DNA of 64,000 nt from Bacteroidales bacterium (GTDB taxonomy: Bacteria; Bacteroidota; Bacteroidia; Bacteroidales; UBA932). Below the pieces are notes generated by a model, which did not search any database, was not told the DNA's origin, and worked only from the letters and a program-made list of their open reading frames with translations. Shown piece after piece: positions 34,443 through 43,698 of the stretch. A program made the translations under genes and the position numbers. Numbering within the stretch: position 1 is the stretch's first letter; every line of letters begins with the position of its first letter. The stretch is taken from contig JAFTMS010000011.1 of NCBI GenBank assembly GCA_017452265.1, forward strand, positions 1 to 64,000, written 5' to 3'.

Positions 34443-35290
34443 AAAAGGCGAAGCTGACGTTTTTGGGGACAGGAACTTCTCAGGGAGTTCCGATGATCGG
34501 ATGCGGTTGCGACGTTTGCCGCAGTGCGAATCCGCGTGACAAGAGGCTCAGGGCAAGCGCTCTGGTGGAATATTGCGGCATGACCATTCTGGTGGATGCC
34601 GGTCCGGACTTCCGTCAGCAGATGCTCCGCGAAGGCGTTTCGCACCTCGATGCCATACTCCTTACCCACAACCACAAGGACCACACCGGAGGTCTGGACG
34701 ACATCCGTGCGTTCAACTACCTCGAAAGACGGGCTTCGGAAATCTACTGCGAACCTTATGTGGAAGAGTCACTGCGTAGGGAATATTCATATGCCTTTGC
34801 GGAGAAGAAGTATCCCGGCGCTCCCGAATGGCATGTACACAACATCAGCTCCGATCCGTTCACACTTCGCAGCGGCGGCCCCACAGAAGTCCTGGAATGG
34901 GAATCAGGCAAAGGCTACATGCACTATACCGCCAATCTTGCGGAAGAGGTGAAGAGCGCTGAAATCATCCCGATACGCGGCATGCACTACACCCTGCCCG
35001 TCCTCGGCTACCGCTTCGGCAACATCGCCTACTGCACAGACATGAATTACATTCCCGAAGAGGAATTCGACAAGCTCCACGGCCTCGACCATTTCATCAT
35101 CAACTGCGTCAAGCACGGAAAGCACATCTCGCATTACTCACTCGAAGAAGCCATCGCCGTTGCCAGGCGCGTCGGCGCAAGACACTCCTGGCTCACCCAC
35201 CTCTCCCACCAGCTCCCCCGTTACGAAATCCTCGCTTCCGAACTCCCCGAAGGCATCCTCCCCGCCTACGACGGCCTGGTCCTGGAATAA
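34439..35290 (+). CDS. MBL-fold metallohydrolase (PhnP-like)
   Basis: 283 residues. Metallo-beta-lactamase-fold phosphodiesterase: FLGTGTSQGVPMIGCGCDVC at the N-terminus (typical of PhnP-like proteins), VDAGPDFRQQ, the metal motif THNHKDH, RGMHYTLPVLGYR, AYCTDM and WLTHLSHQ. Between DPFTLRS and IIPIRGMHY there are roughly 25 more residues than I expect for the family. Substrate unknown. Last gene of the tamB operon; ATGA overlap with mtaB. Confidence 0.88.
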   Translation: MKKAKLTFLGTGTSQGVPMIGCGCDVCRSANPRDKRLRASALVEYCGMTILVDAGPDFRQQMLREGVSHLDAILLTHNHKDHTGGLDDIRAFNYLERRASEIYCEPYVEESLRREYSYAFAEKKYPGAPEWHVHNISSDPFTLRSGGPTEVLEWESGKGYMHYTANLAEEVKSAEIIPIRGMHYTLPVLGYRFGNIAYCTDMNYIPEEEFDKLHGLDHFIINCVKHGKHISHYSLEEAIAVARRVGARHSWLTHLSHQLPRYEILASELPEGILPAYDGLVLE

Positions 35291-35365
35291 CCGCAGCGCC
35301 AAATTACCGAAAAATGGAACCGCGCTTCTGAGCGTAAAATATAACACGCTGATTTTCATCGCATT

Positions 35366-35406
35366 GCCGAAAGTGCGTGCCGGCACGGGGGAGCACGCAG
35401 TTTGCT
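35366..35406. repeat. Dispersed hairpin repeat, copy 2
   Basis: AAGTGCGTGC / GCACGCAgTT around a 12-nt loop cggcacggggga. It lies between the convergent MBL and DUF1232 genes. This copy has a few stem mismatches compared with copy 3. Confidence 0.7.
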
Positions 35407-35435
35407 TAATTAGCTGAGCGGCAAATGGTTATGTT

Positions 35436-35840
35436 TTACGATTGGATGTCGGTTTCGTATTGCTCGACTTTGGAGTGGTCGACTTCGCCGAACCAGGTGT
35501 CAAGCTTCCGGACGGCTTTGCTCTTTACCTGCGGAGTGACATTAGTCCAGATGGCCTTGAGGCAGGCTACAAGGGCTGCGATGTCATCCGTGTAGCCTAA
35601 TGCAGGAAGGAGGTCGGGCATGAGGTCAAACGGAAGGATGAAATAGCCTAATGTACCGACTATCAGCATCTTGTGCTTGTTCGGAGTATTCTCGTCCATA
35701 AGGACATAGTAAAGCAGAAGGGCATAATAGATGCCTTTCATGCCTGCCTTTCTGAATGTCCTGCCGATCTTCTTCAGAAGTCCGCTTTCAGAATAATGCT
35801 TCTGATAACGCTCGATGTCTGTGGGTGTCTTTGTCTTCAT
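35436..35840 (-). CDS. DUF1232 (YkvA family) membrane protein
   Basis: 134 residues. The DUF1232 core is visible as YYALLLYYVLMDENTPNKHKMLIVGTLGYFILPFDLMPDLLPALGYTDDIAALVACL, here quoted only by its ends: YYALLLYY... and ...DLMPDLLPALGYTDD. One or two short membrane segments. Function unknown. The start at 35840 (MKTKTPTD) is supported by a full promoter whose predicted start lies only a few bases upstream, which excludes the ATG at 35879. Confidence 0.85.
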   Translation of the reverse strand: MKTKTPTDIERYQKHYSESGLLKKIGRTFRKAGMKGIYYALLLYYVLMDENTPNKHKMLIVGTLGYFILPFDLMPDLLPALGYTDDIAALVACLKAIWTNVTPQVKSKAVRKLDTWFGEVDHSKVEQYETDIQS

Positions 35841-35849
35841 AACCGACTC

Positions 35850-35880
35850 CAAAATTACACATATTTTTCCTTTTGCCAAA
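35850..35880 (-). promoter_or_regulatory. Full-consensus promoter of the DUF1232 gene
   Basis: On the minus strand TTTG (35880-35877), exactly 19 nt, then TAATTTTG (35857-35850). Transcription should start near 35844, about 4 nt before the ATG, giving a nearly leaderless message. Confidence 0.75.
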
Positions 35881-35962
35881 CAAATGTCCGGATGAGTACA
35901 TCAATATGCCTGCATACGCAACCTATAATATATGACGGTGCAGAAATTACGGATATTTTGTA

Positions 35963-35971
35963 TATCTTTGC
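35963..35971 (+). promoter_or_regulatory. -7 box of the LuxR-type gene
   Basis: TATCTTTGC fits TAnnTTTG and lies 24 bp before the ATG at 35996. Confidence 0.5.
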
Positions 35972-35995
35972 GGCCTTATGAACCTGACTTGAGCG

Positions 35996-36607
35996 ATGAA
36001 CCCTTGTTTTGCCATAATAGATGCCAATACGCTGAGCCGGACGTCTCTGCGGAATCTTCTTTGGGATGTTTATAACCATGTGGAGATTTTCGCGTACGGT
36101 TCCATGGAGGAATTCATACATGATTCCAACAGGCATTTCGTGCATTTCTTTGTGAGTTCGGAGATATTTTTCAGCCATGTGGACGAATTCGATACACTTA
36201 AGGAGCAGACGAGCATACTGTCTGTGGGCAGGAAAAGCAGATTCGAGGCGGCCGGATTCCATGTGCTGGACATTTCGCTTTCGGAAAAGGAAATTGCAGG
36301 AAAGCTTCTGCAGATACAGATCGGAAGACAGCTGATGCAGGCCAAGACAGGAGGAAACAATACGGGAGAAGGGGCACAGAAGGCGGAAAAAAGGCTGACG
36401 GAAGAGTTGTCGGTCAGGGAAAAGGATGTGCTGGAGCTTATGGTGAAGGGATTCATAAACAAGGAAATAGCAGACCGGCTGGGCATATCGACGACCACCG
36501 TGATATTCCACCGCAACAACATCTGCGACAAATTAGGCACACGGTCAATCGGCCGGCTGACGATATATGCAGTCCTCGCCGGCATCATTGACATAAACGA
36601 AATATAG
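35996..36607 (+). CDS. LuxR-type regulator with degenerate receiver-like domain
   Basis: 203 residues. The C-terminal helix-turn-helix (about 138-200) is of NarL/LuxR type: LSVREKDVLELMVKGFINKEIA..STTTVIFHRNNICDKLG. The N-terminal half has the length of a receiver domain (FAIIDANTLSRTSLRNLL), but where the phosphoacceptor Asp is expected it reads HFVHFFVSSEIF, with no Asp. It is therefore probably not controlled by phosphorylation. An outer-membrane barrel gene follows after 28 bp. Confidence 0.85.
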   Translation: MNPCFAIIDANTLSRTSLRNLLWDVYNHVEIFAYGSMEEFIHDSNRHFVHFFVSSEIFFSHVDEFDTLKEQTSILSVGRKSRFEAAGFHVLDISLSEKEIAGKLLQIQIGRQLMQAKTGGNNTGEGAQKAEKRLTEELSVREKDVLELMVKGFINKEIADRLGISTTTVIFHRNNICDKLGTRSIGRLTIYAVLAGIIDINEI

Positions 36608-36635
36608 TATTTGCGAAACTTGAGTAGGATAAATT

Positions 36636-37253
36636 ATGACAAACAGATTTTTGGCCGTCATCGGACTGGCACTGATGACATTGACACTTTCAGCGCAGAC
36701 ACAGACACAGAAGAAGAAGTTCATTGACGGATACGACGGAGGAATGATGGTGCACTCAGGCTTCCTCAGCGGCACCATAAACCCTGTGGGATACAAAGCC
36801 AAAGGCCTTCCTATGGGCATCGGAGGCGCCATCCGCTTCCATATCACCGAGCATTTCAGATTCGGAACGGAAGGATATGTATCCACCCTCAACCAGTCCA
36901 ACGATACCGTGGAGGACGGAAGCTACATAAAATACGGCTGGGGAGGCCTCATGGGTGACTTCTATTGGGAGAAGGGCAGGTTCATGCCCTATGTCGGACT
37001 CACCGTCGGGGGCGGCTCGCAGACAAGCTACCTCATGTACGAGGGCGACAAGCACGACTGGCTGCCGGAAATCAGCACGATATACAACAAGACCGGCTTT
37101 CTGGCCGTCGATCCATATGTGGGATGCGACTACATAGTGTCAAAAGCCTTCCACCTTACATTGAAGATGGACTGCCTGTGTGCATTCAGCAAAGGGGAAA
37201 TGGTCATGCCGACAGGCCCGAGACTGTATCTCGGCTTCATATTCTTCCACTGA
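36636..37253 (+). CDS. Small outer-membrane beta-barrel protein
   Basis: 205 residues. Signal peptide ends near LTLSAQ. The rest alternates polar and non-polar residues with Gly and aromatics, ending in PRLYLGFIFFH, as in 8-stranded outer-membrane barrels (SGTINPVGYKAKGLPMGIGG, FMPYVGLTVGGGSQTSYL). No catalytic motif. It is next to the LuxR-type gene and may be its target; that is inference. Confidence 0.8.
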   Translation: MTNRFLAVIGLALMTLTLSAQTQTQKKKFIDGYDGGMMVHSGFLSGTINPVGYKAKGLPMGIGGAIRFHITEHFRFGTEGYVSTLNQSNDTVEDGSYIKYGWGGLMGDFYWEKGRFMPYVGLTVGGGSQTSYLMYEGDKHDWLPEISTIYNKTGFLAVDPYVGCDYIVSKAFHLTLKMDCLCAFSKGEMVMPTGPRLYLGFIFFH

Positions 37254-37260
37254 CAGCAGG

Positions 37261-38058
37261 TCACAGCGTGAACATCTGCGAAGGATACTGACGCGGAAGA
37301 CACCTCAGAGCGACAGAACCCTTAGAGACTCCGAGGCCTTCGAGCGCTTCCGCAGAACATCTGTACGCGAGGTCATGAGTGTTGTTGTTCTCGCTCAGAT
37401 GGCACAGGAATATGTTCTTCAGTCCGGGATGCCAGAAACGTCTGATTGCACCTGCGCACTCGTCATTAGAAAGATGTCCGCATCCCTGCACGATACGCAT
37501 CTTCAGGTCGTACGTATACGGGCCGGACATAAGCATATCCATATCGTAGTTCGACTCCACGACCACCGTATCCGCCTGACGCGCAAACTCCACAGCCTCA
37601 TCCGTCATACGTCCGATATCCGTCATTATCACGAACTTATGTCCGCAGACTTCAATCGCATAACCGACCGTCTGTGTGGCATCATGCGGCACGACGAAAT
37701 ATCTCACCTTCATCCCTGCCACATCGTTCCACTCCCCTTCCGCAAGCACCCTGCGGCATGGGCCTATGGTCGAAGCAGTGAACGTATGTCTTGCCAATGC
37801 CTTGTGAATCGCTTCCGCAGTATAAACCGGCTTCGAAAGTCTTTTGCAGAACGAACCGAGATGTCTGATGTGGTCCAGATGGTCATGCGTCACCAGCACC
37901 GCCGAAAACGAATCAGTATCGAGCGAATTCTCCTGCAGCACCTTCTTCAGACGCCTCAGGCTCACTCCGGCATCGATAAGGATGCCGCCGTCTTCGGTAC
38001 CGAGATAATAGCAGTTGCCGCAGCTTCCGCTTGAAAGGCTCATGAATCTGACCATCAC
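37261..38058 (-). CDS. MBL-fold metallohydrolase, WalJ/YycJ type
   Basis: 265 residues. FMSLSSGSCGNCYYLG at the N-terminus and THDHLDHIRHLG identify the YycJ/WalJ branch of metallo-beta-lactamase proteins, reported as 5'-3' exonuclease-like in repair in Bacillus. Further metal residues: VVPHDA, MTDIG, LCHLSENNN. The start overlaps the stop of the HAD gene by 4 bp. Ends 7 bp from the convergent barrel gene. Confidence 0.9.
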   Translation of the reverse strand: MMVRFMSLSSGSCGNCYYLGTEDGGILIDAGVSLRRLKKVLQENSLDTDSFSAVLVTHDHLDHIRHLGSFCKRLSKPVYTAEAIHKALARHTFTASTIGPCRRVLAEGEWNDVAGMKVRYFVVPHDATQTVGYAIEVCGHKFVIMTDIGRMTDEAVEFARQADTVVVESNYDMDMLMSGPYTYDLKMRIVQGCGHLSNDECAGAIRRFWHPGLKNIFLCHLSENNNTHDLAYRCSAEALEGLGVSKGSVALRCLPRQYPSQMFTL

Positions 38059-38693
38059 CTCTGTCCCTCCTTACCGTCAAGCACCCCATATATGAGAGCC
38101 GCAAGGTCCGAACCCGGCTCATAATACACAGCCGGAAGTCCTGCAGCAAGCGCACCGCCCACATTCCTCTGCGAATCATCGATGAACAGCAGTTCTTCCG
38201 CCGGTCTTCCGATATCCGACATCACCGCCTTGTAAAAGGCCTCGGAAGGTTTCAGGGCCTTCATTTCGAACGAGTAATACGACTTCAGGAAGATCTCTTC
38301 AAGAGGAATTCCTGCCTGACGGAAAATCTCGCGAGCGCGAGGCAGGCATATAGGATTGTTGTTGCTCAGAAGATAGAGGTCATATGTTTCGGAAAGCTTC
38401 TTCAGCAGCTCTGCCTTATATGGCGCTATATCCACGAGAATGTGCCACATAGCCTTGTCCACATCCTCTGCCGAAGCATCGGGACGCGACTCGGAAAGCA
38501 CGATACGGCGGAAATCGTCTGCACTCAGAAGACCTTCCTCCAGGTCCCCGTATATGCCCTTCTGATGGCACGCATCAATGATGTTGTCTATATTCATGTA
38601 CCCGGGCCCTTCCTTGAAGGCCCTCTTGCAGCCCTCGATGTCCAGATCCACGAGGACACCGCCCATATCGAATATTATTGCCTTACTTTTCAT
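38055..38693 (-). CDS. HAD family phosphatase
   Basis: 212 residues. HAD hydrolase of the YihX-like type: motif I FDMGGVLVDLD (catalytic Asp8 region), motif II LLSNNN, motif III ALKPSEAFY and motif IV LFIDDSQRN. Substrate unknown; family members act on small sugar phosphates. The ATG at 38693 gives the usual MKSKAIIFDMGG start and overlaps the TPR gene end by 11 bp; the longer frame upstream is an artefact. Confidence 0.9.
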   Translation of the reverse strand: MKSKAIIFDMGGVLVDLDIEGCKRAFKEGPGYMNIDNIIDACHQKGIYGDLEEGLLSADDFRRIVLSESRPDASAEDVDKAMWHILVDIAPYKAELLKKLSETYDLYLLSNNNPICLPRAREIFRQAGIPLEEIFLKSYYSFEMKALKPSEAFYKAVMSDIGRPAEELLFIDDSQRNVGGALAAGLPAVYYEPGSDLAALIYGVLDGKEGQR

Positions 38694-40719
38694 CTTCACA
38701 ATACTTTTTGATGACGCCGTACGCGTCCTGAACACCCAGTTCTCCCGCACGCGACAGGTCTATGCATCCCTTCTCCTTGTCCTTCAGATATATCAGCACC
38801 AGTCCACGGTTGAAATATGCATCGCCCATGTACGGATACAGTTCGATTGCCTTCGTATAGTTCTCTATCGAAGCGATATGCTCGGACGAAAGGCAATGCA
38901 GATTTCCGAGATTGAAATACAGATACGGCAGGTCCGGCACAAGCTCAGCAGCAGCTTCCATGTCTTCTATGGCATCCGAATAATCATACTGACGTGTCAC
39001 CTGATCCTTCACACGGGCCCTCGTCGCCCCGGAATCATCCATCGAAAGCACCTGTACATTGTTCTCAATCGAAGAAATGAAGTCTATCATCTCCGCCCGG
39101 AGCACGCCCCTGTTCATCCTGTAGAACGCTTCATAAAGCCTGCGTACATCCTCGCGTTCCCCAGCCTCCGAAGCTGCGTTGTCATAATGGTTCAACGCAG
39201 AATTGAACTGCTTGCCGCTGTATTCATACAAAGCCTTCAGGAAGCGGTTCTCCGCTGAAGATGAAGCCCCCCCCGAACCGGAATATGCCGCAGCCTCCAC
39301 CTTGGCCAAAGCCTTGGCATCAAGGGCGTCATCGGCATTGCGTACATCCACGCCGACAGGAAGCTCATTCCTGAAGCGGCTTATGAGAGCGTTTTCATAT
39401 CCTCTCGTAAGCGCATAGTTAGTGTCATCCTTCTTTCCGGTGAGTACAAACTTATACAGTGGCCTGAGCCTTATGTCTATGTCGCGATGCTGAAGGAGCT
39501 CGTCGTTGAAGTCCTTCTTGGCAAATTCAGCATCCAAAGAGAGCAGGGCGCTGTATTTCTTCGTCGTATCGGCAAACGAACCGGCATCCGTCACGTTCTT
39601 TTCGCGATATTCCTGTACCTTCTTCTGAGCCGTGTCGTAGTCCTTCTTCGAAGCCTTGAAGTCCCCGAGAAGATTCTTCACATAGGCCCTGTTCATATAT
39701 GCCTTCGCAAAGTCCGGATAAAGCTCGATCGCCCTGTCATAATCCTCCAGGGCATTCCTGTACTGCCCCAGCTCTATGAAGATGGAGGCACGGTTGAAAT
39801 ACGCCAGCACGTTTTCCGGATTGATGTTCAGCACCCTGTCCATATCGTCGAGGGCATCCTCGAACGCACCTAACTGAGCGCTTATGAGGCCTCTGTTATA
39901 CAATGTCAGGGCATTGCCCGGCTCGTCCTTGAGCACACGGTTCAGATCGTCCATCGCAGAATGATAATCCTGCTGCTCGTAATGCATGATGGCCCTGTTG
40001 AAATACGCAAAAGTATTGGTCGTGTCCAGCTCTATGGCCTGATCCATATCCGCTATGGCCAGGTCGTGCTTCTTCTGCGAGGCATACAGGCGTCCCCTGC
40101 GGACATATCCCTCCGGATCGAAGCGGTCCAGCTTTATGGCCTTGTTGTAATCGTTCAGGGCCTTCAGCGTGTCGCCGAGGAAAAGATAGCTCGCTCCCCT
40201 GTTGAGATATGCAGACGGATCCTTAGGCTGCTTCCTTATATATCTGTCGAAATCGTCCACGGCCTTTCCGAACTGCTGCGACAGGAAATACGTCACACCA
40301 CGGCTGAAGTACAGTCCTTCATATCCCGGACGAAGGTCTATAGCCTTCTGGAGATCCGCCAGTGCCTCTTCGTAATTGCCGAAACGGCTCTGCGTGATGC
40401 CACGATAATGATATCCTGAAGTGAAGACCGGATTCAGCCTGACTGAACGGTCGAAATCGCGCTTTGCTCCGCGAAGGTCTCCGAGATTGTATTTCGCAAT
40501 GCCTCTGAAGAAGAATGTCCAGTGGTCGGTCGTGTCCAGCCGCGCCAGGACGTTGAAGTTCTCTATGGCGAGGGCATACTTTCCGTCAGCGAGGGCACCG
40601 CGCCCACGCATCAGGAAAACGTCCTTGTCGTACTGCGCACAAAGTTCCTGCACACCTGCCGCGAACAGCAGGACGATCACCGTCAGAGACTTCAAGACCT
40701 TATGCACTTGTAGACGCAT
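38683..40719 (-). CDS. Secreted tetratricopeptide-repeat protein
   Basis: 678 residues. Signal peptide ends near ELCAQ. It is composed of about 10 consecutive TPRs (residues about 30-390; pattern Y-x-x-A-x-x-D-x-x-x-A-I-x-L, e.g. NALEDYDRAIELYPDFAKAY) and three more near the C-terminus. A linker of about 200 residues in between has no repeats. TPRs hold protein partners. Upstream of HAD and walJ in one operon. The ATG at 40719 was chosen because it starts the signal peptide. Confidence 0.88.
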   Translation of the reverse strand: MRLQVHKVLKSLTVIVLLFAAGVQELCAQYDKDVFLMRGRGALADGKYALAIENFNVLARLDTTDHWTFFFRGIAKYNLGDLRGAKRDFDRSVRLNPVFTSGYHYRGITQSRFGNYEEALADLQKAIDLRPGYEGLYFSRGVTYFLSQQFGKAVDDFDRYIRKQPKDPSAYLNRGASYLFLGDTLKALNDYNKAIKLDRFDPEGYVRRGRLYASQKKHDLAIADMDQAIELDTTNTFAYFNRAIMHYEQQDYHSAMDDLNRVLKDEPGNALTLYNRGLISAQLGAFEDALDDMDRVLNINPENVLAYFNRASIFIELGQYRNALEDYDRAIELYPDFAKAYMNRAYVKNLLGDFKASKKDYDTAQKKVQEYREKNVTDAGSFADTTKKYSALLSLDAEFAKKDFNDELLQHRDIDIRLRPLYKFVLTGKKDDTNYALTRGYENALISRFRNELPVGVDVRNADDALDAKALAKVEAAAYSGSGGASSSAENRFLKALYEYSGKQFNSALNHYDNAASEAGEREDVRRLYEAFYRMNRGVLRAEMIDFISSIENNVQVLSMDDSGATRARVKDQVTRQYDYSDAIEDMEAAAELVPDLPYLYFNLGNLHCLSSEHIASIENYTKAIELYPYMGDAYFNRGLVLIYLKDKEKGCIDLSRAGELGVQDAYGVIKKYCEDEK

Positions 40720-40755
40720 ATGTAAAATATTTTTCCAGTTGTTGCTATTTTTTTC

Positions 40756-40807
40756 TAATTTTGGCGGCCGATTATTATCAGCGCTCAAAAGCCAAGCTAC
40801 AAATATA
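40756..40807. promoter_or_regulatory. Divergent promoters of the TPR and M28-like genes
   Basis: TAATTTTG at 40756-40763 (plus strand, toward the M28-like gene) and TATATTTG at 40807-40800 (minus strand, toward the TPR gene). The transcripts would overlap by about 20 nt. Confidence 0.4.
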
Positions 40808-40817
40808 GACATTAAAA

Positions 40818-41855
40818 ATGCTCCTTCGGACAAAAAAAGCCAAAAATTCTGTCAAAACAGCCGTTATCTGCATGACGGCAGCCTTATTGTGCATCCATGC
40901 AGGTGCGCAGAACGCTTCATGGGCCAAGGAGGAAGCCGCAGCGGTCGGACAGGTCACCCCGCAGGAGCTGGAAATGGAACTGACGTTCCTTACGGACACG
41001 CTCTGCCACGGAAGAGGCACCGGAACCAAAGGCAATACGGAAGCGGCATTCTGGATTGCGAGACAGTTCAATGAAGCGGGCCTCCTCATGCTTGACAAGA
41101 CATACGCAAAGAAGGTGTACATAAGGCAGGACGTCATCGGGCGCAATATCGTAGGGATGATTCCTGGTGCCGTCAGTGTCCCTCGCGACAGATACATAAT
41201 CGTAGGGGCGCACTACGACCACCTCGGCGAAATTTCAGGCAAGACGTATCCCGGAGCCGATTCCAATGCCTCCGGAACGGTCGCGCTGATCAGCCTCATA
41301 GAGATGTTCTCCACCATGAAGACCCTCGGGAAAGTCTACGACAGCAACATAATCTTCGTCGCCTTCGATGCAAAGGAATGGAGCCTTTCCGGTTCGCAGG
41401 AATTCTGGAACATGCTGGACTACGGAAGGCTGCGCGATCCTCTGACCGGGGCGGCCATAACTCCGGACAAGATCTCGCTCATGGTGAACATAGACCAGAT
41501 CGGAAGCACGCTCTCACCCATACACAAAGGCCGGGAAGACTATATGATAATGCTCGGCACACAGTCCCTCAAACGCAGCCAGAGGAACTTTCTCGCCGAA
41601 TGCAACAGGTCCTCGGGCCTGAACATGGACATAGGGCTGGACTATTACGGCAGCCGCAACTTCACGGACGTGTTCTACCGTCTTTCAGACCAGAGGGTAT
41701 TTGTAGACAACGACATCCCGGCCGTGCTGTTCACTTCCGGCATCACGATGAACAACAACAAGACCTGGGACAACGTGGAGAGTCTGGACATGGACGTGCT
41801 GCACAAACGCATAAGACTGATCTTCTGCTGGCTCCAGAAGATGCTGCAATCTTAA
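40818..41855 (+). CDS. M28-like protein with substituted active-site residues
   Basis: 345 residues, signal peptide ending HAGAQ. The M28 aminopeptidase fold is clear: GAHYDHLG (His132), PGADSNASG (Asp148), NIDQIG (Asp226). But the usual catalytic Glu-Glu pair (motif DGEExGLxGS) reads DAKEWSLSGS, so the catalytic Glu is Lys186 and only Glu187 remains. The last zinc His, in the family's SGLHPDYH-like segment, is replaced by SGITMNNN. One zinc ligand and the general base are thus lost, suggesting a non-catalytic relative. It starts the export / envelope operon. Confidence 0.85.
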   Translation: MLLRTKKAKNSVKTAVICMTAALLCIHAGAQNASWAKEEAAAVGQVTPQELEMELTFLTDTLCHGRGTGTKGNTEAAFWIARQFNEAGLLMLDKTYAKKVYIRQDVIGRNIVGMIPGAVSVPRDRYIIVGAHYDHLGEISGKTYPGADSNASGTVALISLIEMFSTMKTLGKVYDSNIIFVAFDAKEWSLSGSQEFWNMLDYGRLRDPLTGAAITPDKISLMVNIDQIGSTLSPIHKGREDYMIMLGTQSLKRSQRNFLAECNRSSGLNMDIGLDYYGSRNFTDVFYRLSDQRVFVDNDIPAVLFTSGITMNNNKTWDNVESLDMDVLHKRIRLIFCWLQKMLQS

Positions 41856-41867
41856 AAAAGGATAAAC

Positions 41868-43697
41868 ATGAAGGAATTCTGGAAAGTTTTGAAGCGCTTC
41901 GCTGCGCCATATAAGAGATATCTGGCAGGTTCGGTCGTCCTGAACCTGCTTTCGGCTGTATTCAACATATTCTCATTCGCCTTGCTCATCCCTATCCTGA
42001 ACATCCTGTTCAAGATGGACACGACGGTATATGAATTCATGCCGTGGAGCGGAATGCCGACCAAGGAGCAGCTGATGAACAATCTCTATTACGGCGTCAG
42101 CCAGCTCATCGAGCGCTGGGGAGGCTCCACCACCCTGCTCATCCTCGGATGCGTGTTCGGTGTGATGGTCCTGCTCAAGACTTCATGCTACTTCGCCTCA
42201 TCGGCAGTGATGATTCCGCTCAGGACAGGCATCGTGCGGGACATCAGGACAATGGTCTACAACAAGCTCCTGAGCCTCCCTATGGGCTTTTTCAACAAAG
42301 AGAAGAAAGGTGACATCATCGCCCGCATGAGCGGAGACGTGAACGAAATCGAGAACTCCATCGTCAGTTCGCTGGACATGCTCATAAAGAACCCGATCCT
42401 TATAATATGCTACTTCGCCGCCCTCATCTACCTCAGCTGGGAGCTTACCCTCTTCACTCTGCTGGTGGTTCCGTTCATGGCATGGGGAATGGGAGTAATA
42501 GGCAAGAAACTCAAGAGAAACTCACTTGTCGCACAGGGGAAATGGAGCGAAACAATGGCCCAGCTTGACGAGACACTCGGCGGCCTGCGTGTGATCAAGG
42601 CCTTCATCGCGGAAGACAAGATGAAGGAGAGGTTCACCCAGACGGCGAACGAATACAGGAAAGCTTCGGCAAAGGTAGCCATCAGACAGGCGTCGGCCCA
42701 CCCTGTCAGCGAGCTTCTCGGCTCCATGATGATCATGATAGTCCTCTGGTTCGGCGGCACGCTTATCCTCAGCAACAACGCCCCGATAGACGCGTCTTCG
42801 TTCATATATTACATGACCATCCTCTACAGCGTCCTTGCCCCTTTAAAGGAATTCTCCAGGGCCAGCTACAACATCCCTAAGGGACTCGCTTCGATGGAAA
42901 GGGTGGACAAGATCATGAACGCCGTGAACGACATCAGGGAAATCGACGCTCCGAAGCCGCTTGACGGATTCAAGGACAGCATCGAGATCAAAGGAGTTTC
43001 ATTCAGCTACGAGCCGGGGAAGGAAGTGCTTCACGACATCTCGCTCTCCATTCCGAAGGGCAAGACCATAGCCCTCGTGGGCCAGTCCGGTTCGGGAAAA
43101 TCCACTCTGGTGGATCTCATTCCGCGTTATTACGACGCATGCGAAGGCTCGATATCTCTTGACGGAACGGACATCAGGGAGCTTCGCGTGAAGGATCTGC
43201 GCAGCCTCATCGGAAATGTAAACCAGGAGGCCATACTCTTCAACGACACGATTTTCAACAACATAGCATTCGGTGTGGAAGGAGCCACCATGGAACAGGT
43301 CGTGGCGGCGGCTAAAATCGCGAACGCACACGACTTCATCATGGAGAAGGAGGAAGGCTACCAGACCAACATCGGAGACCGCGGAGGCAAGCTTTCCGGC
43401 GGACAGAGGCAGCGCATCAGCATAGCACGAGCCATCCTCAAGAACCCTCCGATCCTCATCCTCGACGAGGCCACATCGGCCCTCGACACCGAATCGGAGA
43501 AGCTTGTGCAGGAAGCCCTCGACAGACTAACATCGACAAGGACGACCATAGCCATAGCGCACCGTCTCTCCACGATAAAGAATGCGGACGAGATCTGTGT
43601 GCTCCACGAAGGCAGGATCGTCGAGCGGGGAAGGCATGAGGAACTTCTCGCCCTTGACGGTTACTATAAGAAGCTCAACGACATGCAGGCGCTCTGA
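41868..43697 (+). CDS. MsbA-like ABC exporter (fused permease and ATPase)
   Basis: 609 residues. Six membrane helices (about 20-320) and an ATPase domain: Walker A GQSGSGKST (about 405-413), signature LSGGQRQR (about 509), Walker B ILILDEATSALD (about 529) and switch His in IAIAHRLST. Type IV half-transporter active as a homodimer; Bacteroidales MsbA-like proteins probably flip lipid A or other lipids, but the substrate cannot be read here. Starts 12 bp after the M28-like gene. Confidence 0.93.
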   Translation: MKEFWKVLKRFAAPYKRYLAGSVVLNLLSAVFNIFSFALLIPILNILFKMDTTVYEFMPWSGMPTKEQLMNNLYYGVSQLIERWGGSTTLLILGCVFGVMVLLKTSCYFASSAVMIPLRTGIVRDIRTMVYNKLLSLPMGFFNKEKKGDIIARMSGDVNEIENSIVSSLDMLIKNPILIICYFAALIYLSWELTLFTLLVVPFMAWGMGVIGKKLKRNSLVAQGKWSETMAQLDETLGGLRVIKAFIAEDKMKERFTQTANEYRKASAKVAIRQASAHPVSELLGSMMIMIVLWFGGTLILSNNAPIDASSFIYYMTILYSVLAPLKEFSRASYNIPKGLASMERVDKIMNAVNDIREIDAPKPLDGFKDSIEIKGVSFSYEPGKEVLHDISLSIPKGKTIALVGQSGSGKSTLVDLIPRYYDACEGSISLDGTDIRELRVKDLRSLIGNVNQEAILFNDTIFNNIAFGVEGATMEQVVAAAKIANAHDFIMEKEEGYQTNIGDRGGKLSGGQRQRISIARAILKNPPILILDEATSALDTESEKLVQEALDRLTSTRTTIAIAHRLSTIKNADEICVLHEGRIVERGRHEELLALDGYYKKLNDMQAL

Positions 43698-43698
43698 T

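Noticed and set aside
34850-34960. Extra segment in the MBL protein as a second lpxB-type insertion
   Set aside because: The DNA has no inverted repeats; it looks like ordinary length variation.
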